Shown in pieces: positions 1 through 11,543 of a stretch of DNA of 64,000 bases. The translations under genes and the position numbers were made by a program. Every line of letters begins with the position of its first letter. Position 1 is the first letter of the stretch. The stretch covers positions 17,758,975 through 17,822,974 of the forward strand of contig JALGQZ010000011.1 of the NCBI GenBank assembly GCA_023105745.1, written 5' to 3'. The notes beneath the pieces are model-generated. The model did no database searches. It saw only the letters and a program-made list of their open reading frames with translations, and had not been told where the DNA came from. This DNA comes from Austropuccinia psidii. Taxonomy: Eukaryota; Basidiomycota; Pucciniomycetes; Pucciniales; Sphaerophragmiaceae.

Positions 1-1210
1 CTGACTGAGTATTCTCTTTGATCCTTCCCATTAAGTCTGATCTTCCTGGCCCTGATGATCTTACTGATAGGTCCAGGGGAATCCTCCACTTCCACTATCT
101 GTGGTGGTGTGGGGTTCCTCCTCCTGGAGGGGAATTTGTCCTCCTCTGTTTGGAATTATATTTTGACTAAAGTTATTGGGAAGACTGGGTGCTTCCTGGA
201 AAATTCCTGCATAAGTTTGATTTCCACTGTATTCTTTGCTGTCAACTTCATGATAGTGAAGGGCCCTACAAAGGAGTATCTCACCTTCTTGGGTTCTTTG
301 AGATTATTAAAGTTTAGTGTAGACACTTGCACCTGGTCCCCTTCCTAAAAGTCAGGTTCCATGTGTGTCTTGTCCCACCTCTGCTTATTATATTATTTTG
401 CCTCAGCTATGCATTTGGCAGCTGTGTCACAAGCCCTCTTCCACATGTCATGGAAGTCCTTGCCTGTGGGGTGGATGGTCAGAAGATTCTTCTTCAAGTG
501 ATCCACAGGCAACGGGGGAATCCACCCTCTATCTAACAGTGCAGGTGTTTTTCCTGTGGTAGAGTGCTGACTTGTATTATAAGCCAGTTGAACAGCTGGT
601 AGAAGTGTAACCCATTCATGGGTATATCCCTCATGGTCCTTGTATTCTATGCCATAGGCACAGAACATTCTAAGGATGTCCTCCATTTTCTGGATCATCC
701 TTTCAGCTAGGCAATTGGCTTGTGGATGGTAAGCTGTGGAAAATGCAAGCTTGGTGCCAAGCATTTCATACAAGTTGGTCCAAAATTCAGATTTGAATTT
801 TGGGTCCCTATCACTAATGATGATTTTAGGGACTCCACAGGTAGATATGATGTTATTCCAGAATAACAGAGCAGTGTCCATGGCTGTGTCCTCCTTATGG
901 CATGGTAGACACCTCATACTCTCACTGAACCTATCAACAATGATTAAGCAGGCATTGTAGTTTTATTTGCCTCTTGGGACAAGTCCTGTGACTCAGTCAA
1001 TATTGATGGTTTCCCATGGGTGTTTGGTTCCTCTATATGTTTAAGTAACCCATACTTCTTCCCATGTTTCCTATTTGCCTTTTGGCATCTTTCACAAGTT
1101 TTGATGTATTCACTCAACTCTTGTTCCCACTTGGGCCACCAAGCTGTGCTTGGTACCCTCTCTTTAGTCCTGTCCTCACTCATGTGTCCCATATAGGGGA
1201 AGTCATGGCA
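1..1210 (-). pseudogene. Integrase and C-terminal region of E1a pol, decayed
   Basis: The minus strand encodes a Ty3/Gypsy integrase in fragments. A zinc-finger stretch with CERCQKANRKHGKKYG lies near 1050-1100. The core with [10 protein letters not shown] and the conserved AYHPQ motif lies at about 700-830, and the post-core region runs down to base 1. The catalytic-core glutamate motif reads LAERMIQ. Several stops and frameshifts separate the pieces; for example the segment after the zinc finger (near 960-1010) is out of frame. The end of the protein, where relatives carry a chromodomain, is outside the window. Family knowledge: integrase inserts the cDNA, and the chromodomain is thought to guide targeting. 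Confidence 0.85.
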
Positions 1211-1559
1211 TTCCTGCAGGATCAGGGGGATGTGGTCTCTGTCTACAACTGTGAGTGCACTTGTGTGCTTCTCTCTGTGGTAAAGCAGGCCATCTACAAG
1301 GAAGACCTTGTTATCCTTTTAGGCCCTCAACCAGGGTTCTTCCAGCTGGATGCCAGTTCTGGACTCCTGTATTTTTGTTGAAGGAGTTTTAGTAATGTGC
1401 CACACTGTTTGTGTTTGGAATAAGACTTCAGTACCGAACTCAAAAATTCATTGTGCAGTTCTGAGGGACTTATTCCCAGTATGGCAGTTTCTGTTTCTTC
1501 TGAATCAGGGTTTCAACTTTCAAGGGTACCAATTCCTGGTTCCCATTCAGAGAATCTGA

Positions 1560-2640
1560 AGTTTTTCCTCCTATCTATTTCCATGAAATGGATAGGGATC
1601 TTGGCTGAAACTTCAGGGTCATAAGCTGGATTTCTCTTGACATTATCCATTGGCCATCTGCTAAGGCCATCTGCATCAGTATGACTTTTTCCTTCTTTGT
1701 ATATATAATGGAGTTTTCCTAGAGCCCAGACTAGAAATAGAAATTCAGGCAGGGGGCCCCATACCTGGCTTCTGAATATTTCAGTTTCCTAAAGATGTAA
1801 CATATTACTCCCTCTCTTGGTTCACCATCTACTATTTGTCTTTGGTGAAGGGCTGCTCCTAGGCCTTGGCTACATGCTGCATCTATGTATAACTTGGATG
1901 GTAGTTCAAAGTCAGGCAAGATGAGCGCAGGTGCATTTGTGAGTTCATATTTGCTCCTCTCATATGCATCCCTCCTTTCCTTGGGAATTTCAAAAACTAC
2001 ATCTTTTGAACATAGCTTGTATAAACTACTAGTTATGTGTGTTAAATTCTTGATGTGGCTTCTATAGTAGCTAGCAAACCCAAGGAAAGATTGCATCTCT
2101 TTGATGCTCTTTGGTACTGGCCTTTGCAGTACTTCTGCAACTTTATTCTGGTCAATTTCCAGACTAAGACCTGAGACTTTATGCCCTAGAGCTAGTAGCT
2201 CTTGTTGCCCAAAATTACACTTTCTCAGTGAAATTTTCAGATTGATGGGTGTACATTTACTTAGCAGTCTGTCTATGTATTGTACATGGTCTTCCCATTT
2301 CTCTGAGTATATAATTATATAATCAATATATACCACCATTTAGCCTTCCAACCTTTCTTCTTGAAATATTGTGTCCATCATCCTTGGGAAGTGGGCTGGT
2401 GCATCTCCACAATTTCATTATTTCCAATCTTCCTGATGACATCCATGTCCAGTAGTTCATTGATATGTTTTTCAATTTCTTTCCTGGTCCCCAGACTTGC
2501 TGGATACGGAGGTCTCCTGAGCATGGGTGGATAAGGTCTTTCCACATCCAGATATGGTTTTATATCATGGCCTTTGGTCTTGCCTAGTGGTTCTGCACCA
2601 ATTGCAAATGCTGGTCTGTTCTTCCTCAGCATCTTCAGTA
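1560..2640 (-). pseudogene. Reverse transcriptase and RNase H region of E1a pol, decayed
   Basis: The minus strand carries the RT fingers motif (YPPMLRRPPYPASL, near 2490-2540), the palm and the RNase H start ([19 protein letters not shown], near 1840-1890). The RT active site, YIDD in E2 and E3, reads YIDY here (near 2310-2330), a single-codon change of the second catalytic aspartate. A large part of the RT palm between about 2400 and 2340 is missing relative to E2, consistent with a deletion joining the fingers to the active-site strand. The stretch 1210-1560 holds the linker between RNase H and integrase in shifted frames. Confidence 0.85.
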
Positions 2641-2689
2641 AACATAGTTTTTGTTAGCTGTTGAGGGTAGTGCTAAACTGGCCCTCTCT

Positions 2690-3487
2690 TCATTCATTCA
2701 GTAACTCCTCCAGTGGATCATGGGTAGAGATTTGGTATATATCAAGTGAACATTTATTCTCCTTGTTGGTATCTATGGTAATATGCCTGTTTTTACTATT
2801 GTAAATATCTATGCCATAAATCATTTGGTAATGTGTTCCCCGTAAGAAGCCTTGGATGTGGGCATCATCAAGCACTACAAACTCTGGGTTGAGTCTGAAT
2901 TTACCCTTCCTGTGGGGTATAATTATCTCTTTGATAATTGTCCCAATAGAAGTCATCTTCCCTGAAGCACTTTTAAAGTTCCTTGCCTTGGTGGGCAAGA
3001 GCTGTTTTTCCCAATTTATGAAGTGGTTATCCAGATAATTTCTGGCCACTATGGAGCAGTGGGCCCCACTATCAATGATCAGTGGATGTTGAGCATTGTC
3101 AATACAGACAGCCATTTTTGTGGCTGTTCCATGTATATATGCCATTCTTCTGGTTGGTGTGACCAGGAATGTTTGTGCAACTTGTGTATTTTTGCAAAAG
3201 GTTTTGTTGGCAGTGTCCTGTAGAATCCCTTCTTCCAACTGTATGTCCTGAATTTCTAGTGGGTTTTTCTCTTGGTATTCCACTAGAAATTCTTCTCTTA
3301 GGTCTTGGTCATCATCAGATGGTTCTCTGATGGCATCACCCATGGAGTCTGATTCATAATCCTCTGTTGGGGATTCCTCTTCTGGGACTTTCTCAATGGA
3401 ATAGACTTTTTTCTTTGCCTTTGGACAGTTGTTGGAATAATGGTCTGTTGAGCCACAATTGTTACAAGAGTTCCTCTTCTTTGCCAC
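2690..3487 (-). pseudogene. Nucleocapsid zinc knuckle and aspartic protease region of E1a gag-pol
   Basis: This is an uninterrupted 265-codon stretch on the minus strand. It starts with a CCHC zinc knuckle (CNNCGSTDHYSNNC, C-X2-C-X4-H-X4-C, near 3425-3470), the RNA-binding part of Gag. An acidic linker rich in E, D and S follows. Then comes a retroviral-type aspartic protease with the canonical active site DSGA (near 3060-3073, in LIIDSGAHCSIVARN). The piece ends in the linker before RT. Other parts of the same polyprotein frame are broken, so I call it part of a pseudogene. Confidence 0.88.
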
Positions 3488-4640
3488 TTCTGCTACCCTT
3501 TCTTTGGGTTTTTCTTCAAACTCTACCCTGAAAGGTTGTTTCTCTTTGAAACCACTGCTCTTATATGGGGTGAATTTCCCTATATTAGTTCTTTTCTTAT
3601 GTCTTCTAAGGTATTATAAATGTCATCTAGGGTGGAATTTTGGTTGCATCTGCATTTTAATGCATGCTCTAGTTCTCCTGGCAGTTATGTCAGAAGCTTG
3701 TGATTCCTCATGTGGATGTTCATCTGAGGATCAATGGCTTTAAGTCTTTTGAACTGTCTAAGACACCACTCATATGTATATTTGTCCAAAGAGTATTGGT
3801 CATTGTCAACTGACATAGTCTTTTGCCATATCCAAGTACAATTACCTTACTTTTGGATGATTTGACTCTTCCACCATGGCCAGTTTCTTCTGCAATGTAT
3901 TTCTTTCATTTCTGTGTACCACATACTAGCATGACCTTTAAATTATGTATTTAGTCTAGCAGTAATCCAGTAATCTGGTATGCTTGGTAAATCAATGAAG
4001 AGTCCATCAATATAATCTATGAGTTCCATATGATCATATTCTCCTGTTCCAGAGAATTTGGGCCATCTTGAGGCCTCAGGAAGTTGTTTCAAGGCTTCCT
4101 TCTCTGAAAAAGTCATAATATCTTCATCCTGGGATTGTCATGGAGATCTTGACTTATTCATCAACATGGCATCTGGTTTGATGTCATCTTGGTGATATGG
4201 ATTATCCATAACATGGACTTGTGGTTGGGGCTTCATGCTGTGGTAGACATTAAACAGTTTGTTTATGTCTTGATCCAGACAATCCTTGTTCCTTTTGCTG
4301 TGGTGTTGCTCTTCAAAGACTAGATTCAGTCTTTTGATGGTTTCTTTGGATGCTTTGCTCAATCGAGAATGTCCTTCTTGAAGGGTTTTAACAATTTTAT
4401 CCATGGAGGCTGTTAATTTTTTCATCCTTTCATGGCTTGCTTCCAGTTGTTCAAACTGCTTTTGAGTTTGCTCAGAATATTGGGACATTTGTAACCAAAG
4501 TGCATCACTTTTGAAGTTACTTTCAGGTGTGACAACATTATCTTCAATCTGAGTGGGGGTAATATCTCTATCAATGGGACTAGTGATTCTAGAGTTACTT
4601 ACTACTTCTGGTTCTTGTGCACTTCTTTAACCAAATCCAA
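3488..4640 (-). pseudogene. Gag capsid region of E1a, decayed
   Basis: On the minus strand, 4138-4488 encodes a helical, Q/E/K-rich stretch (MSQYSEQTQKQFEQLEASHE) that aligns residue by residue with E2 at 20508-20807. It is followed by the capsid-like segment (WPKFSGTGEYDHMEL, near 4010-4060; WWKSQIIQK, near 3860). Frames shift several times between 3500 and 4137. In the intact relative E3 this region belongs to the retrotransposon gag domain and forms the particle shell. ORF1 lies upstream in a different frame. Confidence 0.8.
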
Positions 4641-5302
4641 CAGCTTCTGGATCATGGGGTCTTACTCTCTCTTCCTCTGCTTGAAGGAGGTCTTGTTTTT
4701 GCCCTTGTTTCCTTGTATTCTCCTGGTAACTTCCTGGAATTGTGAAGAATGGTGACTTGTGGCCACTGATCTGCTGGTTTTTGAATGGTGTGAAGCCACT
4801 GGAGAGCCCATTTGGCCTGCTCCTTGTGAGGCTGAAGGAATCTGAGTATGCCCTGTCTGGGTCAGCTGTTCTTCTATAGCTGTGATAGTGGCTTGATTCT
4901 CCCTTATCCTGGTTTCCCTTTCCTCCAGGAGTCTAAACCGCCTGGTCGGACTCCAACCTTTGGTGATTACCATAAGGTCCTTGAAGTGTATCTCTCTGAG
5001 ACAGATCTTCTGGAAACTTGCTCCAAGTTCTGCCAAGTGAGTTGCTAGGTTGAACCTCTTGTTGTCCATGCTCCATTGAAATAAATCTTTGAGGAGTTGG
5101 TGGAGCTGAAGAACTTGATCCATGTCTTTCCAGTACTCTGGTTTGAGGTCCCTGTTGAAATGGAGTGTGAATGGCAAGGTGTATATTATCTCCCTCATTG
5201 TTTTGCCATACACCACTGTGTCCAAGGTGTCATCTACCAGGTCTTCTGGTTCTGTACAATCCTTCTCTGTCCTCTGGTTGGTTCCTTTGGAATCCAAGGT
5301 CT
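4624..5302 (-). pseudogene. ORF1 of E1a, extra 5' protein of family A, with an overlapping second frame
   Basis: This is an open minus-strand frame of about 215 codons starting after a probable splice acceptor (CTCAG, 5303-5308) and ending at a stop at 4662-4664; the matching E2 frame runs on about 20 codons. It contains a helical segment (DQVLQLHQLLKDLFQWSMDN), the motif GWSPTRR, a predicted coiled coil (about 4860-4920) and a basic Ser/His-rich tail. There is no ATG near its start, so translation would need an upstream exon or a downstream ATG. The -1 frame over the same DNA is also nearly open from ATG 5322-5320, with three stops, each a sense codon at the aligned place in E2. Function unknown; it is not the capsid, which lies downstream. 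Confidence 0.7.
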
Positions 5303-5400
5303 CTGAGGTATACAGGTGACATGTCAGCGTTTGCAAGAAGTCAAAAACTTTACACTCTTAGGGTATTTACCTTTGACTGTGCCTTGTAAAAATTTGGTGT
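5303..5400 (-). other. Probable intron end with an internal ATG, 5' of ORF1 in E1a
   Basis: On the minus strand a segment containing AAAGTTTTTGAC is followed by ATG (5322-5320) and 14 nt later by the acceptor-like CTCAG (ends 5303). E2 (19641-19690) and E3 (32979-33042) have the same layout and share AAGTTTTTGAC near the donor. The donor itself is not fixed here: GTAAAT near 5370 or GTAAAG near 5352 would both do. Confidence 0.45.
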
Positions 5401-6227
5401 CTGCTGATATGGGCAATCTACCTTTAAAGGGTTACAACTAGGTTAATTATGGTAATCTTCCCTTCAAAAGCTGTTAAGGTTGGTTTACCTTGTATTGAAC
5501 CATAATTTCATGGTTTTCTACTCTGCTGAGTGGAAATAGGTGTCCACTTATTTTCTGTAATCAGGCCTGCACTGTGCCTCTTTCCATTGCCCTTGCTTCC
5601 CTCTGGTTCTGAGGGTGTCACTGGTATGTTGGCCTGTCACTGGCTTTCAAGTGGTATGAAGTTATCTTCCACTGAATCAAACAGAAAAAGAGGGCTTAAT
5701 GTCAGTTAAGACTTCTTAAAATTCTGTTTGCACGTCTAAGAATGGCCTCTAGGCTTTTATATTACTACAATATGCCCTTGTATAATGACAGTGTAACTAA
5801 ATCAAAAATTTCATGTCAGCAATACAGCTGACTGATATTTGGTATACTGTTTGTATACCAATATCTCACAGAATAACTTGTAATTAGCAAGTATAAGCTA
5901 AAAAAGTGGTATGTAAGAGGCTAATTGAATTAACAATATGCGGAACCAGGCCTCAACTGTTGGTTTTAAAGTAACTGGTGTCTTTATTTAATTAAAAAAA
6001 AGACTTTATTAATGGCTTCAAGTGTTTTTATATGTAAAACCCGCCAAAAATGAAGGTCCTGTGGTTATTAGCCACGTGACAGGTACTCTTTTTAATATGT
6101 GTACAAACAGAAATATATAATATATATATATATTAAGGAAGAATTAATCCTAAAAACATAAAACAAAATGTCAGAAATAGAAAAAATAAGTGAAAAAACT
6201 CACTTTTGAGGACAAAAAAGGTTAAAA
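5400..6227 (-). other. AT-rich leader of E1a
   Basis: This is untranslated leader between the primer-binding-like block and ORF1. It aligns in patches with E2 18751-19640 (for example TACAAGGTAAACCAA near 5480-5500). It includes a TA dinucleotide run near 6117-6135. No coding frame is seen. Confidence 0.7.
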
Positions 6228-6246
6228 CATGGCCAGGTTGCCAAAA
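6228..6246 (-). promoter_or_regulatory. Primer-binding-like block of E1a
   Basis: Directly inside the LTR, the minus strand reads TTTTGGCAACCTGGCCATG. E2 has TTTTGGGGGCCTGGCCGTG and E3 TTTGGGGGCCCAGCCGTG at the same place, so the block is conserved between two families. It holds the TGG expected opposite a tRNA CCA end; I cannot assign the tRNA. Confidence 0.6.
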
Positions 6247-7683
6247 TTAAAGGGTGAGTCTATGTAGAAGTAGTAATTAGGCTATTTAAAACTTTAACTG
6301 TGACTGTGACACGTGATAAAAGATTAAAAATAAAGGTATTTATTGATAATAAGGATTTATAATAAGATTAAAAGGGATTTATTATTATAAAATAGTGGTG
6401 GTGAGCGGTGTTGAAAGCCCTGGGTGCAGCTTTACCTGTTGGGTGACAATAATAAAGACTAAAATAATTAATATTATGATTATAACTGTTTATTTTCCAA
6501 GGATATGACTGTTTTTGACAGTTTTACTACATAGGAATTTAAGAGCAGGATGTGGAAAGTTTTTCTGGCTGTGAAAAGCCCTCTTTTTATCCTTAAATGG
6601 GGTGGAAAGGCTTCTAGACCTTTCCACGCAGAGGAAGTGAAGATTTTTTCACTCTCTGAGACAGGCTTGTGGTTTGCAAAGGCCTGTATAGCCTTTATTG
6701 GGCTCAGATGTGGTTTTGAAACCACATATGGGCAGTTTTCACCAATACAGGGTGAGATCTCTCATCTGGGGACCACATAGCCTTCTTCTGATATGTATGA
6801 CCCATAGAATGCTGTATAGAAATTATACGGGACCCCAGTATTGACCGAATTATGAGGTATTGAAGTATAAACATGCTTCTTTGTCTGTTTGACACCCCAT
6901 AATCATGGTTATGGGATATTATCCCATGGTAAGGCTGTATTGGCCAGAATGTGGGATTTTGACCTTAAAACAGCCATGACTTTGTCAGTTATTGAGATAT
7001 CAACCTCAAAATTGGTTCAGTTTGTAGCCCTGTATGTGATCTACACAATGGTACACTTTTTGATATGGCTATCATTTAATATGGCAAAGTTATCCCATGT
7101 ACAAGATATTTTGTACATATGCATGTTTTAGGCAAAAGTGGTATTGGGCTTCTTTGCCCAATAACCTTTGTTCTAGTTAAGATACAACAAAATGGATGAC
7201 ACCATCAGATAGCACCGATTGTGCTCCATCCAAAGGACCCCACTTCATGTATCTCACACTAAAACTGTATAAGCTAGATGAGAGGTGAATGTTTTGTTAA
7301 TCCTCATTTGGTCTGAATTTGACCATAACTCCTGTAATACTGGTGCTAGCTCAGTTTGGCTGGTAACATTGGATAGCCCTGACGTAAAGCTTAATTTTGA
7401 ATACCCATTTTATGGGGTTAAGCCTCTTACTCTGTATTTCAGATGAGAGGCAAAAATTAAGGTTTATGCTCAGCTACAACTTTGAGCAGGAATGAAATTG
7501 TTATTCTTTGTCCCATGATGATGGGAATTGTGTATTTGGAAAGGGGTGAGTTTCCCCTTTCTTTTGATACCTTTTGAGCTAATCTGGCTCAGCTCCATTT
7601 TTTGGTGGTATCTTAGCTATACCATTGGTTTATGGTATTTTGGCTGTCATGCTTGTGCTCTGGTTTTGAGTCACAGGCTGACA
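6247..7683 (-). repeat. Family A LTR shared by E1a and E1b
   Basis: This 1437-bp LTR in minus orientation is the 5' LTR of E1a (leader and primer site lie on its left) and also the 3' LTR of E1b (the polypurine end of pol lies on its right). Its right end is the LTR start TGTCAGCCTGTG on the minus strand. Its left end has decayed from TGTCAGG to TTAAAGG. It carries two antisense frames (6550-6780 and 6889-7131, plus strand) found in other family A LTRs. One LTR with internal sequence on both sides marks a tandem produced by recombination. Confidence 0.9.
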
Positions 7684-9014
7684 TACCCTCCCTATAAAAA
7701 AGGCTCATCATTGATGACACTGTTCAGTCCTCCTAGAGGCTCTGAATATCCTTAAATGAAGGTTCCCATGTGGCATGGCATCTTCTGCTAACCATTTGTC
7801 CTTATCAGCTGTTTGATTCTTGAATCTGACTGAGTATTGCCTTTGATCCTTCCCATTAAGTCTGATCTTCCTGGCCCTGATGATCTTACTGATAGTTCCA
7901 GGGGAATCCTCCACTTCCACTATCTCTGGTGGTGCGGGGTTCCTCCTCCTGGAGGGGAATTTGTCCTCCTCTGTTTGGAAGTATGGTTTGACTAAACTTA
8001 CTGGGAAGACTGGGTCCTTCCTGGAAAATTCCTTCATAAGTTTGATTTCCACTGTATTCTTTCCTATCAACTTAACGATAGTGAAGGGCCATAAAAAGGA
8101 GTCTCCCACCTTCTTGGGTCCTTTGAGATTATTAAATTTTAGTGTAGACACTTGCACCTGGTCCCCTTCCTTAAATTCAGGTTCCATGTGTGTCTTGTCC
8201 CACCTCTGCTTATTATATTCTTTTGCCTCAGCTCTGAATTTAGAAGCTTTGTCATAAGCCCTCTTCCACATGTCATGGAAGTCCTTGTTTGTGGGGTGGA
8301 TGGTCAGAAGATTCTTCTTCCAGTGATCCAGAGGAAACAGGGTATTCCACCCTTTCTCTACCAGTGCAGGTGTTTTTCCTGTGGTAGAGTGCTGACTTTT
8401 ATTATAATCCAGTTTTAAAGCTGGGAGAAGGGTAACCCAGTCATGGGTCTATCCCTCATGGTCCTTGTATTCTATGCCATAGGCACAGAACCTTCTAAGG
8501 ATGTCCTCCATTGTATTGATCATCCTTTCAGCTAGGGCATTGCATTGTGGATGGTAAGCTGTGGAAAATGCAAGCTTGGTTCCAAGCATGTCATACAAGT
8601 TGGTCTAAAATTCAGATTTGAATTTTCGGTCCATATCACTAATGATGATTTTAAGGACTCCACAGGTAGATATGATGTTATTCCAGAATAACAGAGCAGT
8701 GTCCATGGCTATGTCCTCCTTATGGCATGGTAGACACCTCATACTCTTACTGAACCTATCAACTATGATTAAGAAGGCATTGTAGTTTTATTTGCCTCTT
8801 GGGACAAGTACTGTAACCCAGTCCATATTGATGGTTTCCCATGGGTGTTTGGGTTCCTCTATATGTTGAAGTAACCCATACTTCTTTCCATGTTTCCTAT
8901 TTGCCTTTTGGCATCTTTCACAAGTTTTGATGTATTCACTCAACTCTTGTTCTTTGGTCCCGTCCTCACTCATGTGTCCCATATAGGGGCAATCATGGCA
9001 TCCTTGCAGGATCA
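7684..9014 (-). mobile_element. E1b: 3' end of a second family A element, truncated
   Basis: This segment matches the integrase and C-terminal part of E1a and E2 in minus orientation, from the polypurine end next to the LTR (7684-7706) up to about 9014, where similarity stops inside the integrase zinc-finger region. The intact piece 7708-8271 encodes the integrase C-terminal domain and the chromodomain-like end (RKIRLNGKDQRQYSVRFKNQ). Compared with E1a it lacks about 37 bp near 8950 and has stops in the integrase core (8460-8790). The rest of the element is missing. Confidence 0.88.
7708..8271 (-). pseudogene. Integrase C-terminus and chromodomain of E1b pol
   Basis: This 187-codon open stretch on the minus strand covers the end of a Ty3/Gypsy polyprotein. 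It has a basic region after the integrase core (WDKTHMEPEFKEGDQV), the GPFTIVKLIGKNTVEIKL barrel-like domain, a proline/acidic linker, and a chromodomain-like end (ISKIIRARKIRLNGKDQRQY followed by WLAEDAMP). It ends at a stop just before the polypurine tract. The codons upstream (8272-9014) are the integrase core with stops. It shows what E1a must contain left of the window. Confidence 0.85.
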
Positions 9015-10340
9015 ATTTTGGCTGTACAAATTAGGATGTTGTAATACTACTTCGGCCTGCATGCATATTACCAATTGCTATCCACCTTGTGATTGTTTGC
9101 ATACATGTAGTGCATGTGCCCAATGATCAGCATTGTCATTCACCCAATTTTCACACACAGGCTGAGCATGTCATGGTCCAAAGTTTAGAATGGAAGTTTT
9201 TGGCAAAGCCATGGTCAGAAGACTTTTCACAATATTTCATTGGAAGGCCCACTTCTGAGCACTTCACCAAAGCGTGTGATATGCTGCGCCTGGCTGAAAT
9301 TTCTTCTGATGCTGTGCCAAATGCTCAGATTGCATTCTTACAAAGATGACCTAGCAATTGGTCAGCTGGGCGCATTTGATGTTCTTTTCTCAATAGCTCA
9401 ACAACAGTGCAATTCAAATGTTCAGTCACTTAGCATTTCAATTATGACCCCAAAGCAGACCTCTGCAATGGTCAACCCAAGCTCAGCCTGTATTCACTTG
9501 TCATACAGCTTACAAGCCTTTTGTTCAAACACTATCACCTGGCCATAAGGCTGGTATGCTCTCTGCAGTCACCTGTAGCCAAAGACGCCATGTCCTCATG
9601 TGCATGAGGCATTTGTGGATTGCACCCACCACGCACATTCCACAATGCCCTCATGAAAGCCCTCCCAGGTGATTGGGTGTCTATTTAAGGCAACAAAGGG
9701 TATTTGACTCTGTGTGACAATTCAATCAATTGCAATACTCAGCCAGAACCCCTTTGTTCCTCTGCCTCACATGGGCATTTCCCTTCTCAGTTGCAGCCAA
9801 TGCTGTGAGTGAGCTTCAATTTTCCCAACATGCCTTTAAACTGAGACTTTGGTGGGTGCTGCAACTGCTGCAATTTTCTCAGCCAAGCCATGGTCTAACA
9901 GACCATCTTAGACCAACACACCCTGCACTTTGTCCCAGCTGACCTGCTATTCTCCTTCTTGTGTGTATTCCACTTTGTCTTCCTGCCTTTCAACTCTTTT
10001 CTGCGGAGCTCTACTAACCCCACTCCCCTTCCTTTTTGCTGTTTGGTTTTCCTGCTTCTACACCCAGAACACCCCTTCTATCCACCTTGTGCGTCTCCTC
10101 CATTCAAAACTTTTGTTTTTTTAAATACATAAATTGTTGTACATCTTCCTCTTTTCTTGAAATATTCCTTTCTATTCACTTACTAACCTCATTTGTCTTG
10201 TTTTTAGATGTTGCGCACTTTGTGCAGTAAGCAGGGTATCCCCCGCATTTGCTCCTTGACAACAACTGACACTTGTGATGCTTGCTGACAAGCAAACAAA
10301 AATGCTCATTTGTTGTCAAACCCTTCTGACCACATGACCA
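9015..10340. other. Region between E1b and the four-exon gene
   Basis: Similarity to the retrotransposon stops at 9014. The stretch is moderately GC-rich for this window. It contains several short plus-strand frames without recognisable domains and a TATA-like TATTTAAGG near 9691. It may be the 5' part of the decayed gene that follows, but I cannot place an exon here. Confidence 0.4.
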
Positions 10341-11543
10341 GAGGAGTTCCGGCCCAAGATGCCCTCACAAGGACTCCTTTGTGGTCAACAATCATGAAAG
10401 CATTCCCCAGAGGGAATGGAGCCAGGACCCCAAACAGGCAGATGGGAACAATTCAGGATGATTAGCCCTGTCCCCTCAAGTATTGATTTGTCCATCCCCT
10501 CTCCTAGGCCACCATTTGATGATCGATTTACTCCTTGACCAGAGCAAAGTGATTATCCGGCCAATGAAGGATGGCTATGGCAAGAGGACATTTGAGCTTG
10601 GGCCAATTGTCACCCATGGAATTAAAATAAAAAAGTAAGTTTCCTTTTTCCTCCTTAATTCATTTCTCTTCACACAATCATGCTGAATTTTTTCCATTGC
10701 ACATAGAACAAAACCCACCAAATCCCCCACAAAAAGACTTTCCCATTCCTCCTATTCCTCACGAGCAAACTTCAAGGCAACCTACTACATGCCCAGGTGG
10801 CACCCAATGGTTGGAGGACTTATTCCATGGTAAGCAGCCAACTTTCCCTTTTCTCATTTCAACTTTTGCATCAAGTGAACTGACTTTGCCTCCTTTTGTA
10901 GAACCCTCTCAACATGATGAGCCACCTATTCCAGGCCCAAGTCAAGCCTCAGAACCACATGAGGACCCTTCAACTTGTGAGCCTGAACCTGAGGTGGCTC
11001 CAACGCTATCCACAGAGGAATCTTTTGGTAAGTCCCTAATTCACTTTCTTTACTCTTCTCAAGTTTTCCTCACCCCTCCTTTGGCCATCTCCAGCTTGTC
11101 CTGCTAAATGTGCCTTTGCAATCATCAATGATGATACACCCATCAGATCCCCCCTCCACTCCTACACCAGAGATCCCTCCCATTTCCCGCAAGAACCCAA
11201 CCGCCTCCTGCCCTTGGGGCCAAGCTCCCCTAAATACCATGATGAGGGTTGGCAGGAATTTACGGACTTGCAATGTACCCTCATGATTCCTTGAGCCATA
11301 ATCCACAATTCAATCAACTGAATATTGTTGGAGCGTTGGCGCTTGCTCCACATGATTCCTTTTGTGGATTCAACTCATCAAAATCAGATGCACCAGGAAT
11401 TCTTGGAGGAACTAAACTTCCATCTTGGCCAGGCACTGGAGGCCTATCCAAAAGAGGACATCACTGGGATATTCTTAAAATACTTGAAAAAAAATCAAAA
11501 AATAATTTTTTTTTGCATTCTTTTCACTTTTTATCTTTTGTAA
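10340..11543 (+). pseudogene. Unrecognised four-exon gene, decayed, with phase-consistent introns
   Basis: Three short introns have good borders: 10635-10706 (GTAAGT..TAG), 10830-10901 (GTAAGC..GTAG) and 11028-11094 (GTAAGT..CAG). Exons 10707-10829, 10902-11027 and 11095-11543 join in one frame: the second and third introns are both phase 1 and the codons across both joins are intact. The protein is proline-rich in the middle (PGPSQASEPHEDPSTCEPEP) and ends in a helical segment (FLEELNFHLGQALEAYPKED). Two TGA stops interrupt the last exon near 11290 and 11318. The first exon (10508-10634, with VIIRPMKDGYGKRTFELGP) is off by one base, suggesting an indel. I do not recognise a function. It resembles multicopy hypothetical proteins I associate with rust genomes (recollection only). 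Confidence 0.6.

Larger units (their letters stand above)
1..6246 (-). mobile_element. E1a: internal part of a family A Ty3/Gypsy LTR retrotransposon, cut by the window edge
   Basis: Reading the minus strand from 6246 down gives a primer-binding-like block, an AT-rich leader, ORF1, gag, zinc knuckle, protease, reverse transcriptase, RNase H and integrase, in the order of a chromodomain Ty3/Gypsy element. Its 5' LTR is 6247-7683. Its 3' end and 3' LTR lie beyond base 1: bases 1-350 match 7826-8180 of the neighbouring copy E1b, which is close to the end of that copy's internal region. All frames are broken by stops and frameshifts, and the RT active site is altered, so the copy is dead. It is closely related to E2 (17297-26957). 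Confidence 0.93.
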
